DNA of 64,000 nt from Pseudomonadales bacterium (GCA_022827905.1 JAJEIQ010000073.1:1-64000), one strand, 5' to 3'. Shown: positions 51,860 to 62,342, numbered from the stretch's first letter. Translations and numbers: made by a program. Notes: a model not told the origin generated them from the letters alone.

Positions 51860-52372
51860 CTAGGCCCGAACGCGCTGGGATTTCGACAGCTTCTGGCGGA
51901 TGCGCGTGCGCTTCAGGTTCGACAGGTAGTCCACGAACAGCTTGCCTTCGAGATGGTCGCATTCGTGCTGGATGCAGACCGACAGCATTCCCTCCGCTTC
52001 GAGTGAGAACGGCTCGCCCTTCCGGTCGAGCGCCTCGACCTGAACCCGTTCCCGGCGCGTGACCGGCTCATAGAAGCCCGGCACCGACAGGCAGCCCTCG
52101 TCGGTCTCCACTCGCGGCCCGCTGACTTCGATGCGGGGGTTGATGAACACATGGGGCTCATCGCGGGCCTCGGAGATGTCGATGACGATCACCCGCTTGG
52201 CGACGTTGACCTGATTGGCGGCCAGGCCGATGCCCGGCGCCTCGTACATGGTTTCGAGCATGTCATCGACCAGCGTGCGAATCGCGTCATCCACCGCCGC
52301 CACGGGCTTGGCCTTGGCCCGCAGCCGAGGATCGGGAAAGGTGAGGATGTCGAGAAGGGCCACGGGCCACAT
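51860..52372 (-). CDS. def: Peptide deformylase
   Basis: [43 protein letters not shown]. Confidence 0.96.
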   Translation of the reverse strand: MWPVALLDILTFPDPRLRAKAKPVAAVDDAIRTLVDDMLETMYEAPGIGLAANQVNVAKRVIVIDISEARDEPHVFINPRIEVSGPRVETDEGCLSVPGFYEPVTRRERVQVEALDRKGEPFSLEAEGMLSVCIQHECDHLEGKLFVDYLSNLKRTRIRQKLSKSQRVRA

Positions 52373-52499
52373 CGCCTTAAGTGAGGCCTTGAACCGATGC
52401 CGTCAGTATAACTTGTTCCGTTTGCCGGGCTGTTTTCCTACAAGCCAAAGGGACAATGACGCCTTTTTCTGGCTCGCCAGCCCCCTAGAATCATGATCC

Positions 52500-53552
52500 A
52501 TGGCCAGTCAGAGCATCTTGAAGAAACCCGTGCGGCAGGATCCGGTTTCCGAATCCGAGGCGCTGCTCTACCTCAGCCAGCAGGCAACGCGCCCACAGGT
52601 GCGCCGTTGGCTGGCGGAAGCGGGCAGCGCCCAAGCGGCCTACGCACGCCATGGCGAGCCGCCGGAATGGCCGCCCGATGCGCTGGCGGTGACCGGCATT
52701 CGCGTTGCAACGCCGGTTGATGACGCCTATCCGGAGCCGCTGCGCCACATCCCGGACCCGCCCCTGGCGCTGTACTACCTAGGCGATCTGACGGCGGCCC
52801 AAGGCCCTGGCATCGCGCTGGTAGGCGCCCGGCGGGGCACGCGGCTGGGCTCGCGCATCGCCCAAGCCATGGGCCGCGACCTGGCTGCGCAAGGCGCCCG
52901 GGTCATTTCGGGCCTCGCCCGGGGCATCGACGGTGCCGCCCACCAGGGGGCCTTGGCCAGCGGCGAGGCTGGCTGCGCCTGGGCCGTGTTGGGCAGCGGG
53001 CTAAACAACATCTACCCGCGCGAGCATCAGGAGTTGGCGCGGCGCATCGTCGGCTCAGGCGGCGCGGTCATCTCCGAGTACCCGCCCGATGCGCCGCCCT
53101 ACCGGAGCCACTTTCCGGAGCGCAACCGCCTCATCAGCGGCTTGGCGGAAGCGGTGGTTGTGGTGGAGGCGTCGCGCCGCAGCGGCTCGCTCATCACGGC
53201 GCGGATGGCGGCCGAGCAGGGCCGCGAGGTGTTCGCCGTGCCCGGCGCGGTCGGCAACGCGGTGAGCGCCGGTTGCCACTGGCTGATTCGGCAAGGCGCC
53301 GGGCTGGTGGAGAGCGCCGAGGACGTGCTGATGGAGTTGGGCTATGCGGCCCGGGACAGCGATTCGCCAACCCCGCCGCCGGAGGCCTTGGCGCCGGTTT
53401 TCGATGCCGTTTCGGCCGCCGCCTCGTCGATTGACGAGATTGCGCTGGCCGTCGGCCTGCCCGTGGAGGCGGTGATCGGCGATTTGGTGCAATTGGAGCT
53501 CAAGGGATTTGTTCAGTTAACGCCGGACGGGTATATTCGCGTGCCTCGTTGA
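52500..53552 (+). CDS. dprA: DNA-processing protein DprA
   Basis: IALVGARRGTRLG, VISGLARGIDGAAHQGAL, FPERNRLISGLAEAVVVVEASRRSGSLITA. Confidence 0.95.
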   Translation: MASQSILKKPVRQDPVSESEALLYLSQQATRPQVRRWLAEAGSAQAAYARHGEPPEWPPDALAVTGIRVATPVDDAYPEPLRHIPDPPLALYYLGDLTAAQGPGIALVGARRGTRLGSRIAQAMGRDLAAQGARVISGLARGIDGAAHQGALASGEAGCAWAVLGSGLNNIYPREHQELARRIVGSGGAVISEYPPDAPPYRSHFPERNRLISGLAEAVVVVEASRRSGSLITARMAAEQGREVFAVPGAVGNAVSAGCHWLIRQGAGLVESAEDVLMELGYAARDSDSPTPPPEALAPVFDAVSAAASSIDEIALAVGLPVEAVIGDLVQLELKGFVQLTPDGYIRVPR

Positions 53553-53601
53553 AGCGCCAGCGCGAGCGGCGCGAACACACACTTGGAAGCGGAGGCGCAA
53601 A

Positions 53602-54102
53602 TTGAGTTTCGTCGGCACATTGATGGGTTCCGAGTCGGATTGGCCGGTCATGCGCAAGTGCACGGAAGTGCTGGAGCGCCTTGGCATTGATTTCGAGGTG
53701 CGGGTGTCCTCGGCGCACCGCACGCCTGCCGCCACGGCGGCCTACGTGGCCGATGCCGCCGAGCGGGGCTGCGCGGTGTTCATCTGCGGCGCCGGCATGG
53801 CCGCCCACTTGGCGGGCGCAGTGGCGGCGCATACCGTGCGCCCAGTGATCGGCGTGCCCATCGACAGCGGGCCTCTGCAGGGCTTCGATGCGCTCTTGGC
53901 GACCGTGCAGATGCCCGGCGGGATTCCGGTCGCCACCGTGGCCGTGGGCGGTGCGGGCGCTCGCAACGCGGCTTATTTGGCGGGACAGATTCTGGCGTTG
54001 AACGATGCGCAACTCGCCGCCGCGCTCGCCGCCGACCGCGAGGAGAACCAGGCCAAGGTTCGGGCGCAGAATGAGCGGTTGCAGGCCGAACTCAAGGGTT
54101 GA
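53602..54102 (+). CDS. purE: N5-carboxyaminoimidazole ribonucleotide mutase
   Basis: [41 protein letters not shown] start. Confidence 0.95.
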   Translation: MSFVGTLMGSESDWPVMRKCTEVLERLGIDFEVRVSSAHRTPAATAAYVADAAERGCAVFICGAGMAAHLAGAVAAHTVRPVIGVPIDSGPLQGFDALLATVQMPGGIPVATVAVGGAGARNAAYLAGQILALNDAQLAAALAADREENQAKVRAQNERLQAELKG

Positions 54103-54124
54103 TGACTTCCATCTTCGGCGAGCC

Positions 54125-54655
54125 GTGGGTCATCTGCGCCAAGGGGGCGTGGTGGCTCACGCCACCGAGGGAGTCTGGGGGCTGGCTTGCGATCCCTTCG
54201 ATTGCCGGGCCGTGGCCCGCATCCTCGCCATCAAGGGCCGCAGCCCCGACAAGGGCCTGATCCTCATCGGCGCCAGCGCCGACTGCTTTGCCCCGGAACT
54301 GACGTCGCTGACGGCGGCGGACCGGCAGGCCGTGCAAGCGACTTGGCCGGGGCCGGTATCTTGGGTGCTGCCCTCGGAGCGCTTTCCGGTTTGGATCACG
54401 GGGGCCGGGCTTGACCCGCACCCCACCGTAGCCGTGCGGGTGCCAGGCCACGCCCAGGCCCGCGCCCTGTGCGCCCGCTTCGGCGGCCCGCTGGTTTCCA
54501 CCTCCGCCAATCCGTCCGGCGTTGCGGCCACCGACAGCATCCTGCGGGTTCGCCGCTGGTTTGGCGACGCGGTGGACTTCATCGCTCCCGGCCAAACCCT
54601 GGGCCGCCAAGGCCCGAGCCAGCTTCGCACCCTAGCCGGGGCGGTGCTGCGTTAA
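54125..54655 (+). CDS. tsaC: L-threonylcarbamoyladenylate synthase (Sua5/YciO/YrdC); start uncertain, ORF opens at 54005
   Basis: GGVVAHATEGVWGLACDPFD, KGRSPDKGLILIGAS, PVSWVLPS, LVSTSANPSGVAA. Confidence 0.9.
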   Translation: MGHLRQGGVVAHATEGVWGLACDPFDCRAVARILAIKGRSPDKGLILIGASADCFAPELTSLTAADRQAVQATWPGPVSWVLPSERFPVWITGAGLDPHPTVAVRVPGHAQARALCARFGGPLVSTSANPSGVAATDSILRVRRWFGDAVDFIAPGQTLGRQGPSQLRTLAGAVLR

Positions 54656-55464
54656 TGGACCGTTACGCCGTGGTCGGCAATCCGGTCAGCCACTCGCTGT
54701 CCCCGGAGATCCACAAGGCCTTTGCGGCGGAGACCGGTGAACGGCTGCGCTACGACAAGCTGCTCGCGCCCTTGGACGGCTTTGCGGTCACGGCGGCCGA
54801 GTTCTTTGAGCGCGGCGGCAGGGGCCTCAACGTCACCCTGCCCTTCAAGGGCGACGCTTGCCGGTGGGTGGACGAGCCGCAGCCCGCTGCCGCCCGCTGC
54901 AACGCGGTGAACACCATCGCCCTGGAGGGCGGCAAGACCCTGGGGTTCAACACCGACGGCATCGGCCTGGTGCGCGACCTTGAAGCCCAAGCGGTGCCCA
55001 TAGCGGGCCGCAGGCTGCTGCTGATCGGTGCCGGCGGGGCGGTCAGCGGCATTCTCGATGCCTTGGTCGAGGAAAACCCGGCTTCCGTGCGCATCGCCAA
55101 TCGTACCCCTGCCAAGGCGGAGGCCTTGGCCGAGCGCCACGGCACCAAGGTCGCGGCGGTGCCCCTGGACCGGCTGGATGGCCGCTTCGACCTCATCATC
55201 AATGGCACGTCCGCCGGCTTGGACGGGGACGGCGGATTGATCGCGCCGCCGTTCGCCGCCGGGGCGCAGTGCTACGACCTGCTCTACAGCCGCGATGGGC
55301 AAACGCCCTTTTGCCGCTGGGCGAAGCAGGCTGGAGCCGCGTGGGTGTCAGACGGACTGGGCATGCTGGTGGAGCAAGCCGCCGCCGCCTTCACCATCTG
55401 GCGGGGGCGTTCACCGAGCACGCGCGATCTGCTGCGCTCGCTTAGGTCGGGAACGGCCGCATAA
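54655..55464 (+). CDS. aroE: Shikimate dehydrogenase
   Basis: MDRYAVVGNPVSHSLSPEIHKAFA, GLNVTLPFKGDA, LGFNTDGIGLVRDL, LIGAGGAVSGIL. Confidence 0.96.
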   Translation: MDRYAVVGNPVSHSLSPEIHKAFAAETGERLRYDKLLAPLDGFAVTAAEFFERGGRGLNVTLPFKGDACRWVDEPQPAAARCNAVNTIALEGGKTLGFNTDGIGLVRDLEAQAVPIAGRRLLLIGAGGAVSGILDALVEENPASVRIANRTPAKAEALAERHGTKVAAVPLDRLDGRFDLIINGTSAGLDGDGGLIAPPFAAGAQCYDLLYSRDGQTPFCRWAKQAGAAWVSDGLGMLVEQAAAAFTIWRGRSPSTRDLLRSLRSGTAA

Positions 55465-55476
55465 GGAAGGAACGCC

Positions 55477-56016
55477 GTGGCTGATCGGGAAATCGCCAAG
55501 AAAAATCGATGGCAAGTGGTTATCATGGCCGTCGCCCTGCCGCTACTGGCGCTGTTTGGCGTCTATAGCCTCATTTACCTTGCCGGACAGGATACGTTGC
55601 TGCAGACCACCAATGCCGGTGAGTTTGTGGATCCGCCCTTGATGGCGCGGGACTTGGGGCTGAGTGACGCCGAGGGGCGTCCGGTTGACGGCAGCGACGC
55701 TTGGTGGGTGTGGGTGGCGGCGGACGATTGCGCGGCCGCTTGCCGACAAGCCATCGGGGCGCTTGGGCGCTTGAAGGATCAGCTCGCGGAGGATGCGGGC
55801 CGGGTGCGTTTTGCCGTGGTCGTCGCCGGGCCGGGTGCCGCGTTGGATTCGATGGTTGTTGAACAATTCCGCAGCGCGGATGAACAGCGGCTGGACGATG
55901 GCATCTACATCGTCGATCCGCCAGGCAACGTGGTGCTGCGCTATCCCATGGAAGCGGACGTCGATGCGGTGGCCGAAGATTTGATAAGTATGTTGAAGGT
56001 TACTCGCAGTGGCTGA
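55477..56016 (+). CDS. Membrane-anchored thioredoxin-fold-like protein of cytochrome oxidase assembly cluster
   Basis: One N-terminal TM helix; WVAADDCAAACRQAIGAL; directly upstream of ctaA. Confidence 0.55.
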   Translation: MADREIAKKNRWQVVIMAVALPLLALFGVYSLIYLAGQDTLLQTTNAGEFVDPPLMARDLGLSDAEGRPVDGSDAWWVWVAADDCAAACRQAIGALGRLKDQLAEDAGRVRFAVVVAGPGAALDSMVVEQFRSADEQRLDDGIYIVDPPGNVVLRYPMEADVDAVAEDLISMLKVTRSG

Positions 56017-57055
56017 ATGGGCCTCCCCCAAACTGATGCGCGGGCTGACGGTGGCTGCCGTGGGCTTGGCCTTGGTGGTCGTCGTTCTGGGCGCATACAC
56101 GCGCCTTGCCGATGCGGGCCTTGGCTGCCCGGATTGGCCGGGCTGCTACGGCCATCTGGGCGTGCCCGACACCGAGGCGGAAGTCCAAGCCGCCGAAGCG
56201 CAGTTTCCCGATGCGCCGGTGGAGGCGGATAAGGCGTGGATCGAGATGGTGCATCGCTACTTTGCCACGGCGTTGGGGGCGCTCATTCTCGGCATGGTCG
56301 TCGTGGCGTATCGAGTCCCGAAAGGGATCCCGAACGGAGCCGCGGGCGGGACGCCTCGGGCGCTGCCCGCAGCCCTGCTGGCGCTGGTGATCCTGCAAGG
56401 CGCCTTCGGCGCTTGGACCGTCACGCTGAAGCTCTGGCCCCAAGTGGTGACGGCCCACCTACTGGGCGGATTCGCCACCTTGGCGCTCCTGTGGCTTCTG
56501 GCGCTGCGGCTCGGCATTGGCCCGAAGGGCGAGGGCATGGCGCCGTTTGGGCGCTTGGCCAGCATTGCCTTGGTCGTGGTGGTGGCGCAGGTTGCGCTCG
56601 GCGGCTGGGTCACCTCAAACTACGCCGCCTTGGCCTGCCCGGACTTCCCCACCTGTCACGGCGAGTGGGCGCCGGCCATGGATTTCCGGCAGGGATTTGA
56701 CGTTTTGCAGACGGTGGGGCCCAATTATTTGGGCGGGCTATTGGACAGCGAGGCCCGAATCGCCATACAGTTCGCGCACCGCTTGGGCGCCGTGGCCGTG
56801 CTGGTGGTCGTCGGCCTGCTCGGCTGGCGGCTGTGGAAGGCTGGCAGCCCCTTGGCGCCTTGGGTGCTGGGCCTGCTCGCCGCCCAATGGGCCTTGGGCA
56901 TTTTGAATGTTCTTTTGAACCTGCCGTTGGCGGTCGCCACCGCGCACAATGGCTGCGGCGCACTGTTGCTGCTGGCCTTGGTGACGGTTAGGGAAGGCGC
57001 GTTCCAAGAAATCCAAGAAAACAGAAGCCCGATAACGGGTGCGAATAGTGAGTGA
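56009..57055 (+). CDS. ctaA: Heme A synthase (COX15/CtaA)
   Basis: VVVLGAYTRLADAGLGCPDWPGCYG, ALGGWVTSNYAALACPDFPTCHG. Confidence 0.93.
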   Translation: MAEWASPKLMRGLTVAAVGLALVVVVLGAYTRLADAGLGCPDWPGCYGHLGVPDTEAEVQAAEAQFPDAPVEADKAWIEMVHRYFATALGALILGMVVVAYRVPKGIPNGAAGGTPRALPAALLALVILQGAFGAWTVTLKLWPQVVTAHLLGGFATLALLWLLALRLGIGPKGEGMAPFGRLASIALVVVVAQVALGGWVTSNYAALACPDFPTCHGEWAPAMDFRQGFDVLQTVGPNYLGGLLDSEARIAIQFAHRLGAVAVLVVVGLLGWRLWKAGSPLAPWVLGLLAAQWALGILNVLLNLPLAVATAHNGCGALLLLALVTVREGAFQEIQENRSPITGANSE

Positions 57056-57058
57056 GAA

Positions 57059-57952
57059 GTGAGTGAATTAATACAGGCAGTGCGCCCAAGTTGGCGCGAC
57101 TACTTGGAGATGTGCAAGCCCCGCGTGGTGGCGCTGATGCTGCTTTGCGCCTTGGTGGGCATGTTTCTGGCGACTCCGGGCTGGGTAGCAATCGATGTGC
57201 TCGTGCCCGGCATACTGGGCATTGGCCTCGTGGCGGCCTCCGCGGCGGTGGTCAACCACATCGCCGATGCCGAGATCGACATCCGCATGGCCCGCACCGC
57301 CAACCGTCCGGTCGCCACCGGGCGCGTGGGCACCCTGCCCGGGCTGGCGTTCTCCGCTGCGCTTGGCGTGGCGGGCATGGCGGTGCTGCTGTTGTGGACC
57401 AACGCCTTGACGGCTTGGCTCAACCTGGCTTCGTGGGTGGGCTACGGTCTGGTCTACACCCTGTTTCTAAAGCGCATGACGCCGCAGAACATCGTCATCG
57501 GCGGCCTGTTCGGCGCCGCGCCGCCACTGTTCGGCTGGACCGCGGTGACCGGCACCCTGGAACCGGGCGGGCTGATCCTGGTGCTCATCATCTTCGCCTG
57601 GACGCCGCCCCATTTCTGGGCCTTGGCCTTGGACCGCAAGGCGGAGTACCAAGCGGTCAACATTCCCATGCTGCCGGTCACCCACGGCGAGCGCCATACG
57701 CGCCGGCACATCTTCTTCTACACGCTGATCCTGATCGCCTCCAGCCTCTTGCCGGTGGCCATCGGCATGAGCGGTTGGGCTTACCTGATCGCGGCGCTGG
57801 GCTTGGGGGCCGGATTCCTTTACTGGTCGCTGGCGCTGCTCGCCAATCGCGGCCCCAAGGTGCCCATGCAGACGTTTCGCTACTCCATCATCTATCTCAT
57901 GGCCCTGTTCGTCGCCTTGCTGATCGACCACTACTGGCTGGTGCCGGTCTGA
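57059..57952 (+). CDS. ctaB: Protoheme IX farnesyltransferase
   Basis: DYLEMCKPRVVALMLLCALVGM, AAVVNHIADAEIDIRMARTANRPV, LFGWTAVTG. Confidence 0.95.
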   Translation: MSELIQAVRPSWRDYLEMCKPRVVALMLLCALVGMFLATPGWVAIDVLVPGILGIGLVAASAAVVNHIADAEIDIRMARTANRPVATGRVGTLPGLAFSAALGVAGMAVLLLWTNALTAWLNLASWVGYGLVYTLFLKRMTPQNIVIGGLFGAAPPLFGWTAVTGTLEPGGLILVLIIFAWTPPHFWALALDRKAEYQAVNIPMLPVTHGERHTRRHIFFYTLILIASSLLPVAIGMSGWAYLIAALGLGAGFLYWSLALLANRGPKVPMQTFRYSIIYLMALFVALLIDHYWLVPV

Positions 57953-57966
57953 AGGGGCTCGACGCC

Positions 57967-58566
57967 GTGAACCTTCGACGCTGGAAAAGCGCTGCGGCTG
58001 CGCTGGCGGTGATTGCCGCTGGGTGCATGGGCGAAGACCCCGAGGCGCTCCGGGCCCAAGGCATTTACATTCTGCCGGAACCCGCCCAAGTGGCTGGCTT
58101 CGCGCTTGAAACCCAGGATGGCGAGGCCTTCGGCGCGGAGCAGTTGACCGGCGGTTGGTCCTACCTGTTCTTCGGCTTCACCCGCTGCCCGCATCTGTGC
58201 CCCACCACCTTGGCCACCCTCGCTGACGCCGAAGAGCGCATCCGGGCGCTGCCGCAAGGCGACCGGTTCCGCGGCCTGTTCGTCAGCGTGGACCCCGAGC
58301 GGGACGGCAACGAGGACATCAAGGCGTACATGGCCCGCTTCTCCGAGCGCTTTACCGGCTTGCGCGGGTCGCGTTCGGAAACGCTGAAGATCGCCCGCGA
58401 CGTGGATGTCGCCTTCGCCACCTTGCCGGACGGCCAAGGCGACCTGACCGTCGAGCATTCCGGGCACATCGTGCTGATCGACCCCGAGGGGCGCTACCGC
58501 GGCTTCATCAAGTCGCCGCATCGGGTGGATACGCTGGTCTCCGCTTGGCGCGTGCTGACTGGTTGA
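57967..58566 (+). CDS. SCO1/SenC family copper chaperone, GTG start
   Basis: YLFFGFTRCPHLCPTTLATLADA (CxxxC), FVSVDPERD, HSGHIVLIDPEGRYRGF. Confidence 0.92.
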   Translation: MNLRRWKSAAAALAVIAAGCMGEDPEALRAQGIYILPEPAQVAGFALETQDGEAFGAEQLTGGWSYLFFGFTRCPHLCPTTLATLADAEERIRALPQGDRFRGLFVSVDPERDGNEDIKAYMARFSERFTGLRGSRSETLKIARDVDVAFATLPDGQGDLTVEHSGHIVLIDPEGRYRGFIKSPHRVDTLVSAWRVLTG

Positions 58567-58567
58567 T

Positions 58568-59797
58568 TTGATGGCTGCTGCTTCGTTGGCGGACCGCTAC
58601 CGCGCGGTCCGCGCCCGCTCAGAGGCGCTTTGCCGGCCTTTGAGCGTTGAGGACTACGGCGTGCAGCCCATGGACGAGGCGAGCCCTCCAAAGTGGCACT
58701 TGGCCCACACCACATGGTTTTTCGAGACCTTTCTGCTCAAGCCGTTCGCCACCGCCTACCAGCCGGTGGATGGGCGCTACGAGCATTTGTTCAACTCCTA
58801 CTACAACGGTGTCGGCGAGCCCTATCCGCGGCCGCGGCGCGGGCTGTTGTCCCGTCCCACCGTCAGCGACGTGATGGACTACCGAACCTTGGTTGACCGG
58901 GCCATGGAACCGCTCCTGGACCGGGAGGACGAAGAGGTTCAGCGGCGCCTTGAACTCGGTCTGAACCATGAGCAGCAGCATCAGGAGTTGATGCTCACGG
59001 ACCTGAAGGCCAACTTGGGATTCAACCCCCTCAAACCCGCCTACCGTCGGGATTTGACTGCTGAGACGAAGGAAGCGCCGCCGCTGGGGTTCAGCGCCCA
59101 CGAGGGCGGGATGATCCAGGCTGGCGCCGAGAGCGACGGCTTTTGCTTCGATAACGAACTGCCCCGGCACCGGGTCTGGCTGGAGCCCTTTGCGCTGGCC
59201 GATCGGCTGGTGACCAACGGCGAGTACCTTGAGTTCATGGCGGACGGCGGCTATCGGAATCCGGCTTGGTGGCTCTCGGAAGGCTGGGCCACCCTGTGCG
59301 ATGGCGGCTGGCACGCCCCCTTCTACTGGCGCGAACGGGATGGCGCGTGGCTTGAGTACCGCTTGGGCGGCGAAACACCCGTGGTGCCGTCGGATCCGGT
59401 GGTTCATGTCAGCGGCTTCGAGGCGGACGCCTATGCCCGTTGGGCGGGCTGCCGGCTGCCCACCGAGTTTGAGTGGGAGGCAAGCGCAGCGGGCCTCGAT
59501 CCGGACGCGGGCAATTTTGTCGACGACGAGCGCCTGCATCCGGTGGGCGGCAACGGACAGCTATTCGGCGACCTCTGGGAGTGGACCGCCAGCGCCTACG
59601 GCCCCTATCCCGGCTACGCGCCGCTGCCGGGCGCGCTCGGCGAGTACAACGGCAAGTTCATGAGCAGCCAATTGGTGCTGCGCGGCGGCTCCTGCGCCAC
59701 GCCCCGAGGCCACGTCCGGGCCAGCTACCGGAACTTCTTCTACCCCGCCGACCGCTGGCAGTTCAGCGGCATACGCTTGGCCAGGGGGCTGGCATGA
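58568..59797 (+). CDS. egtB: Ergothioneine biosynthesis protein EgtB
   Basis: DinB-like PPKWHLAHTTWFFETFLL...LNHEQQHQELMLTDLK; FGE-sulfatase-like GYRNPAWWLSEGWA, GDLWEWTASAY, LRGGSCATPRGHVRASYRNFF. Confidence 0.94.
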   Translation: MMAAASLADRYRAVRARSEALCRPLSVEDYGVQPMDEASPPKWHLAHTTWFFETFLLKPFATAYQPVDGRYEHLFNSYYNGVGEPYPRPRRGLLSRPTVSDVMDYRTLVDRAMEPLLDREDEEVQRRLELGLNHEQQHQELMLTDLKANLGFNPLKPAYRRDLTAETKEAPPLGFSAHEGGMIQAGAESDGFCFDNELPRHRVWLEPFALADRLVTNGEYLEFMADGGYRNPAWWLSEGWATLCDGGWHAPFYWRERDGAWLEYRLGGETPVVPSDPVVHVSGFEADAYARWAGCRLPTEFEWEASAAGLDPDAGNFVDDERLHPVGGNGQLFGDLWEWTASAYGPYPGYAPLPGALGEYNGKFMSSQLVLRGGSCATPRGHVRASYRNFFYPADRWQFSGIRLARGLA

Positions 59798-60792
59798 CGC
59801 CACGAGCCCGTCGGCGTGCCGTTTGGCGTCCCATTCGGGATCCCGAATACCAGTTCTTCGACCAGCTGCCCCCGCCGTCGGCGATGCTCGACGAGGTGAT
59901 TGCGGGCCTGACCGAACAACCCAAGCGCATTGCGCCGAAGTTCTTCTACGATGAGCGGGGGTCGAGGCTCTTCGAGGCCATCACCCGGCTGCCGGAGTAC
60001 TACCTGACCCGCACGGAGATGGGCTTGTTTGACGCCTGTCTGCCGGAGGTCCACGACCGCATTGGCGAGGGCGGCTGCTTGGTCGAGTACGGAGCGGGCT
60101 CCAGCGTCAAGATCCGCCGCCTGCTCGAGGAGCTGCTTCCAGCGGCCTATCTGCCGGTGGACATCTCCCGGCGCCATCTTGAGCAAAGCGCCCAGGCGCT
60201 CCACGCCGACTATCCGAACCTAAGCGTCTATCCCATGTGCGCGGACATGACGGCGCCCTTCGAATTGCCGGAAGTGGTGGCTGGCCTTGACAAGCTCGGC
60301 TTCTACCCCGGCTCCAGCATCGGCAACTTCGAGCCGGGCGAGGCCCGGGCGTTTCTGCGCCAAGTGGCGGCCACCTTGGGCGCGGGCGGTCACCTGCTCA
60401 TCGGCGTGGACCGCAAGAAGGACATCGACGTGCTCGAAGCGGCCTACAACGACAGCGCCGGCGTCACGGCGGAATTCAATCTCAACATCCTGCGCCACCT
60501 GAACTCGGCCTTGGCCACCGAATTCGACCCCGCCGGCTTCCGCCACCGGGCGCATTACAACGAAGGTTCCGGCTGCGTGCAGATGTTCCTCGAAAGCGTG
60601 AAGGACCAATCCTCCCGGGTCGATGGCCGAATCATCGAGTTCACCCAAGGCGAACTGGTGCACACCGAGAACTCCTACAAGTATGGTTACGAGCAGTTCG
60701 CCGAGCTGGCCGCAGGTGGCGGCTTCAAAGTCGAGGCCAGTTGGAGCGATGCCGATGACTTCTTCACGCTGTTTTTGCTGCGAGCCGGGTAG
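59794..60792 (+). CDS. egtD: L-histidine N-alpha-methyltransferase EgtD
   Basis: PKFFYDERGSRLFEAITRLPEYYLTRTE, VEYGAGSSVKIRRLL, FYPGSSIGNFEPGEA. Confidence 0.95.
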   Translation: MTPRARRRAVWRPIRDPEYQFFDQLPPPSAMLDEVIAGLTEQPKRIAPKFFYDERGSRLFEAITRLPEYYLTRTEMGLFDACLPEVHDRIGEGGCLVEYGAGSSVKIRRLLEELLPAAYLPVDISRRHLEQSAQALHADYPNLSVYPMCADMTAPFELPEVVAGLDKLGFYPGSSIGNFEPGEARAFLRQVAATLGAGGHLLIGVDRKKDIDVLEAAYNDSAGVTAEFNLNILRHLNSALATEFDPAGFRHRAHYNEGSGCVQMFLESVKDQSSRVDGRIIEFTQGELVHTENSYKYGYEQFAELAAGGGFKVEASWSDADDFFTLFLLRAG

Positions 60793-60828
60793 CCGGTCTT
60801 TCCAGCCCGGGGCGCGGAGCGCGTCATC

Positions 60829-62262
60829 GTGACCCTGCCATGGCGAGTCCGTTGGATGTATGGCCTGGGGCAGTTGCCGGAAGGCGTCAAGACGGCGGCC
60901 TTCGGTTTCTTCCTGCTGTTCTACTACAACCAAGTACTTGGGCTGTCTGGAACCCTAGCGGGCGCCGCCCTCTTCATCGCCCTGCTGTTCGATGCGGTCA
61001 GCGACCCGCTGGTGGGATCCCTCAGCGATTTCACCCATTCCCGATGGGGGCGGCGCCATCCGTATCTGTACGCCTCCGCGCTGCCATTCTCGCTCTGTTT
61101 CCTGGGCCTGTTCGTGCCTCCCTCCGGCCTGTCCGAGGCCGGACTCTTCGCCTGGCTGGTGGTGTTCGCAACCCTCACGCGCACCGCCATGAGCTTCTAC
61201 CACGTGCCCTATCTGTCGATGGGCGCGGAACTCTCCCAAGACTACGATGAACGCACCCGTCTGGCCGCATTTCGCAACCTCTTCCAACTGGCGGGCATGT
61301 TTGCGGTGCTCATTGGCGGCAATGTGCTGTTCTTCTCCGCGACGGGGCAGTTTGCCAACGGACAGTTGAACCCGGCGGCTTACGCCCCATTTGCGCTGTC
61401 CTGCGTGCCCCTCATGCTGGCGGGCGTCTGGCTGACGGCGCTCGGCACCCACGATCAGATCCCAAACCTGCCCGCCCCGAGCGCCGTCGAGCGGCCGACG
61501 TTGATCCGCGCCGTGGTAAGCGACGTGCTCACCGCCTTTCGCATCCGCGCCTTTGCTGCCGTTGTGAGCGCCACCATTCTCTTTGGGATCAACCAAGGCA
61601 TGGTGCAGGCGCTGCACCTCTATCTGGCCACCTACTTTTTCGAGTTGGCTGACTACCAGGTCACGCTGCTGTTCGCCGGCGCCATCACCGGCATCGTGAT
61701 CGGCACGCTGTCGAGCCGAGCGCTTACCGGCCTCTTGGCCGAGAAGCGGACGGTGTTCATTGCCGGGTCGCTTTGGTATGCGTTCTGGACCAGCATCGTC
61801 ATCATCCTGCGGCTGCTCGGCCTGCTGCCGGACAACGAGCACCCATTGGTCGCGCCCCTCTACATCGCCTGCGGTTGCATTTCCGCCTTGGGCCTTGGGG
61901 CCGCCATTCCCATGATCGGCTCGCTGATGGCCGATGTCACGGACGAGCACGAACGCCGGCACGGCACGCGGCAGGAGGGCATCTACTACTCGGCGGGGTC
62001 GCTGGTGGCCAAGGCGGTGGGCGGCGTCGGGCCGATCATCGCGGGCCTGATCATCGACATGGCGGGCATATCCCCCGGCACCCCACCGGCGGAGGTGGCG
62101 CCGGAAGCCATCAGCCGCTTTGGTTGGTTAACTGGGCCAGGCGTCGTGCTGTTCTCGCTGCTCTCCATCCTCTGCATCGGCTTCTACAACATCACCCGCG
62201 CGCAGCACGCCGAAACGTTGGCGAGCCTTTCCCGGAGGACGCCCGACGGCACGACCAGGTAG
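60829..62262 (+). CDS. MFS transporter, GPH (glycoside-pentoside-hexuronide:cation) family
   Basis: ALLFDAVSDPLVGSLSDFTHSRWGRRHPYLYASALPF, TIGSLMADVTDEHE-like motif; multiple TM helices; GTG start. Confidence 0.87.
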   Translation: MTLPWRVRWMYGLGQLPEGVKTAAFGFFLLFYYNQVLGLSGTLAGAALFIALLFDAVSDPLVGSLSDFTHSRWGRRHPYLYASALPFSLCFLGLFVPPSGLSEAGLFAWLVVFATLTRTAMSFYHVPYLSMGAELSQDYDERTRLAAFRNLFQLAGMFAVLIGGNVLFFSATGQFANGQLNPAAYAPFALSCVPLMLAGVWLTALGTHDQIPNLPAPSAVERPTLIRAVVSDVLTAFRIRAFAAVVSATILFGINQGMVQALHLYLATYFFELADYQVTLLFAGAITGIVIGTLSSRALTGLLAEKRTVFIAGSLWYAFWTSIVIILRLLGLLPDNEHPLVAPLYIACGCISALGLGAAIPMIGSLMADVTDEHERRHGTRQEGIYYSAGSLVAKAVGGVGPIIAGLIIDMAGISPGTPPAEVAPEAISRFGWLTGPGVVLFSLLSILCIGFYNITRAQHAETLASLSRRTPDGTTR

Positions 62263-62342
62263 CGCGGGGTTTCGCGTCCCGACTACCGGCAGGGGGCCAT
62301 TCTCTTTACACTGCATCTTGGGCTTATGACAAAGATCGCAGG

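Noticed and set aside
57091-57966. 5' part of the 491-aa ORF ending in SCO
   Set aside because: Out-of-frame reading of ctaB; only the segment from GTG 57967 is coding.
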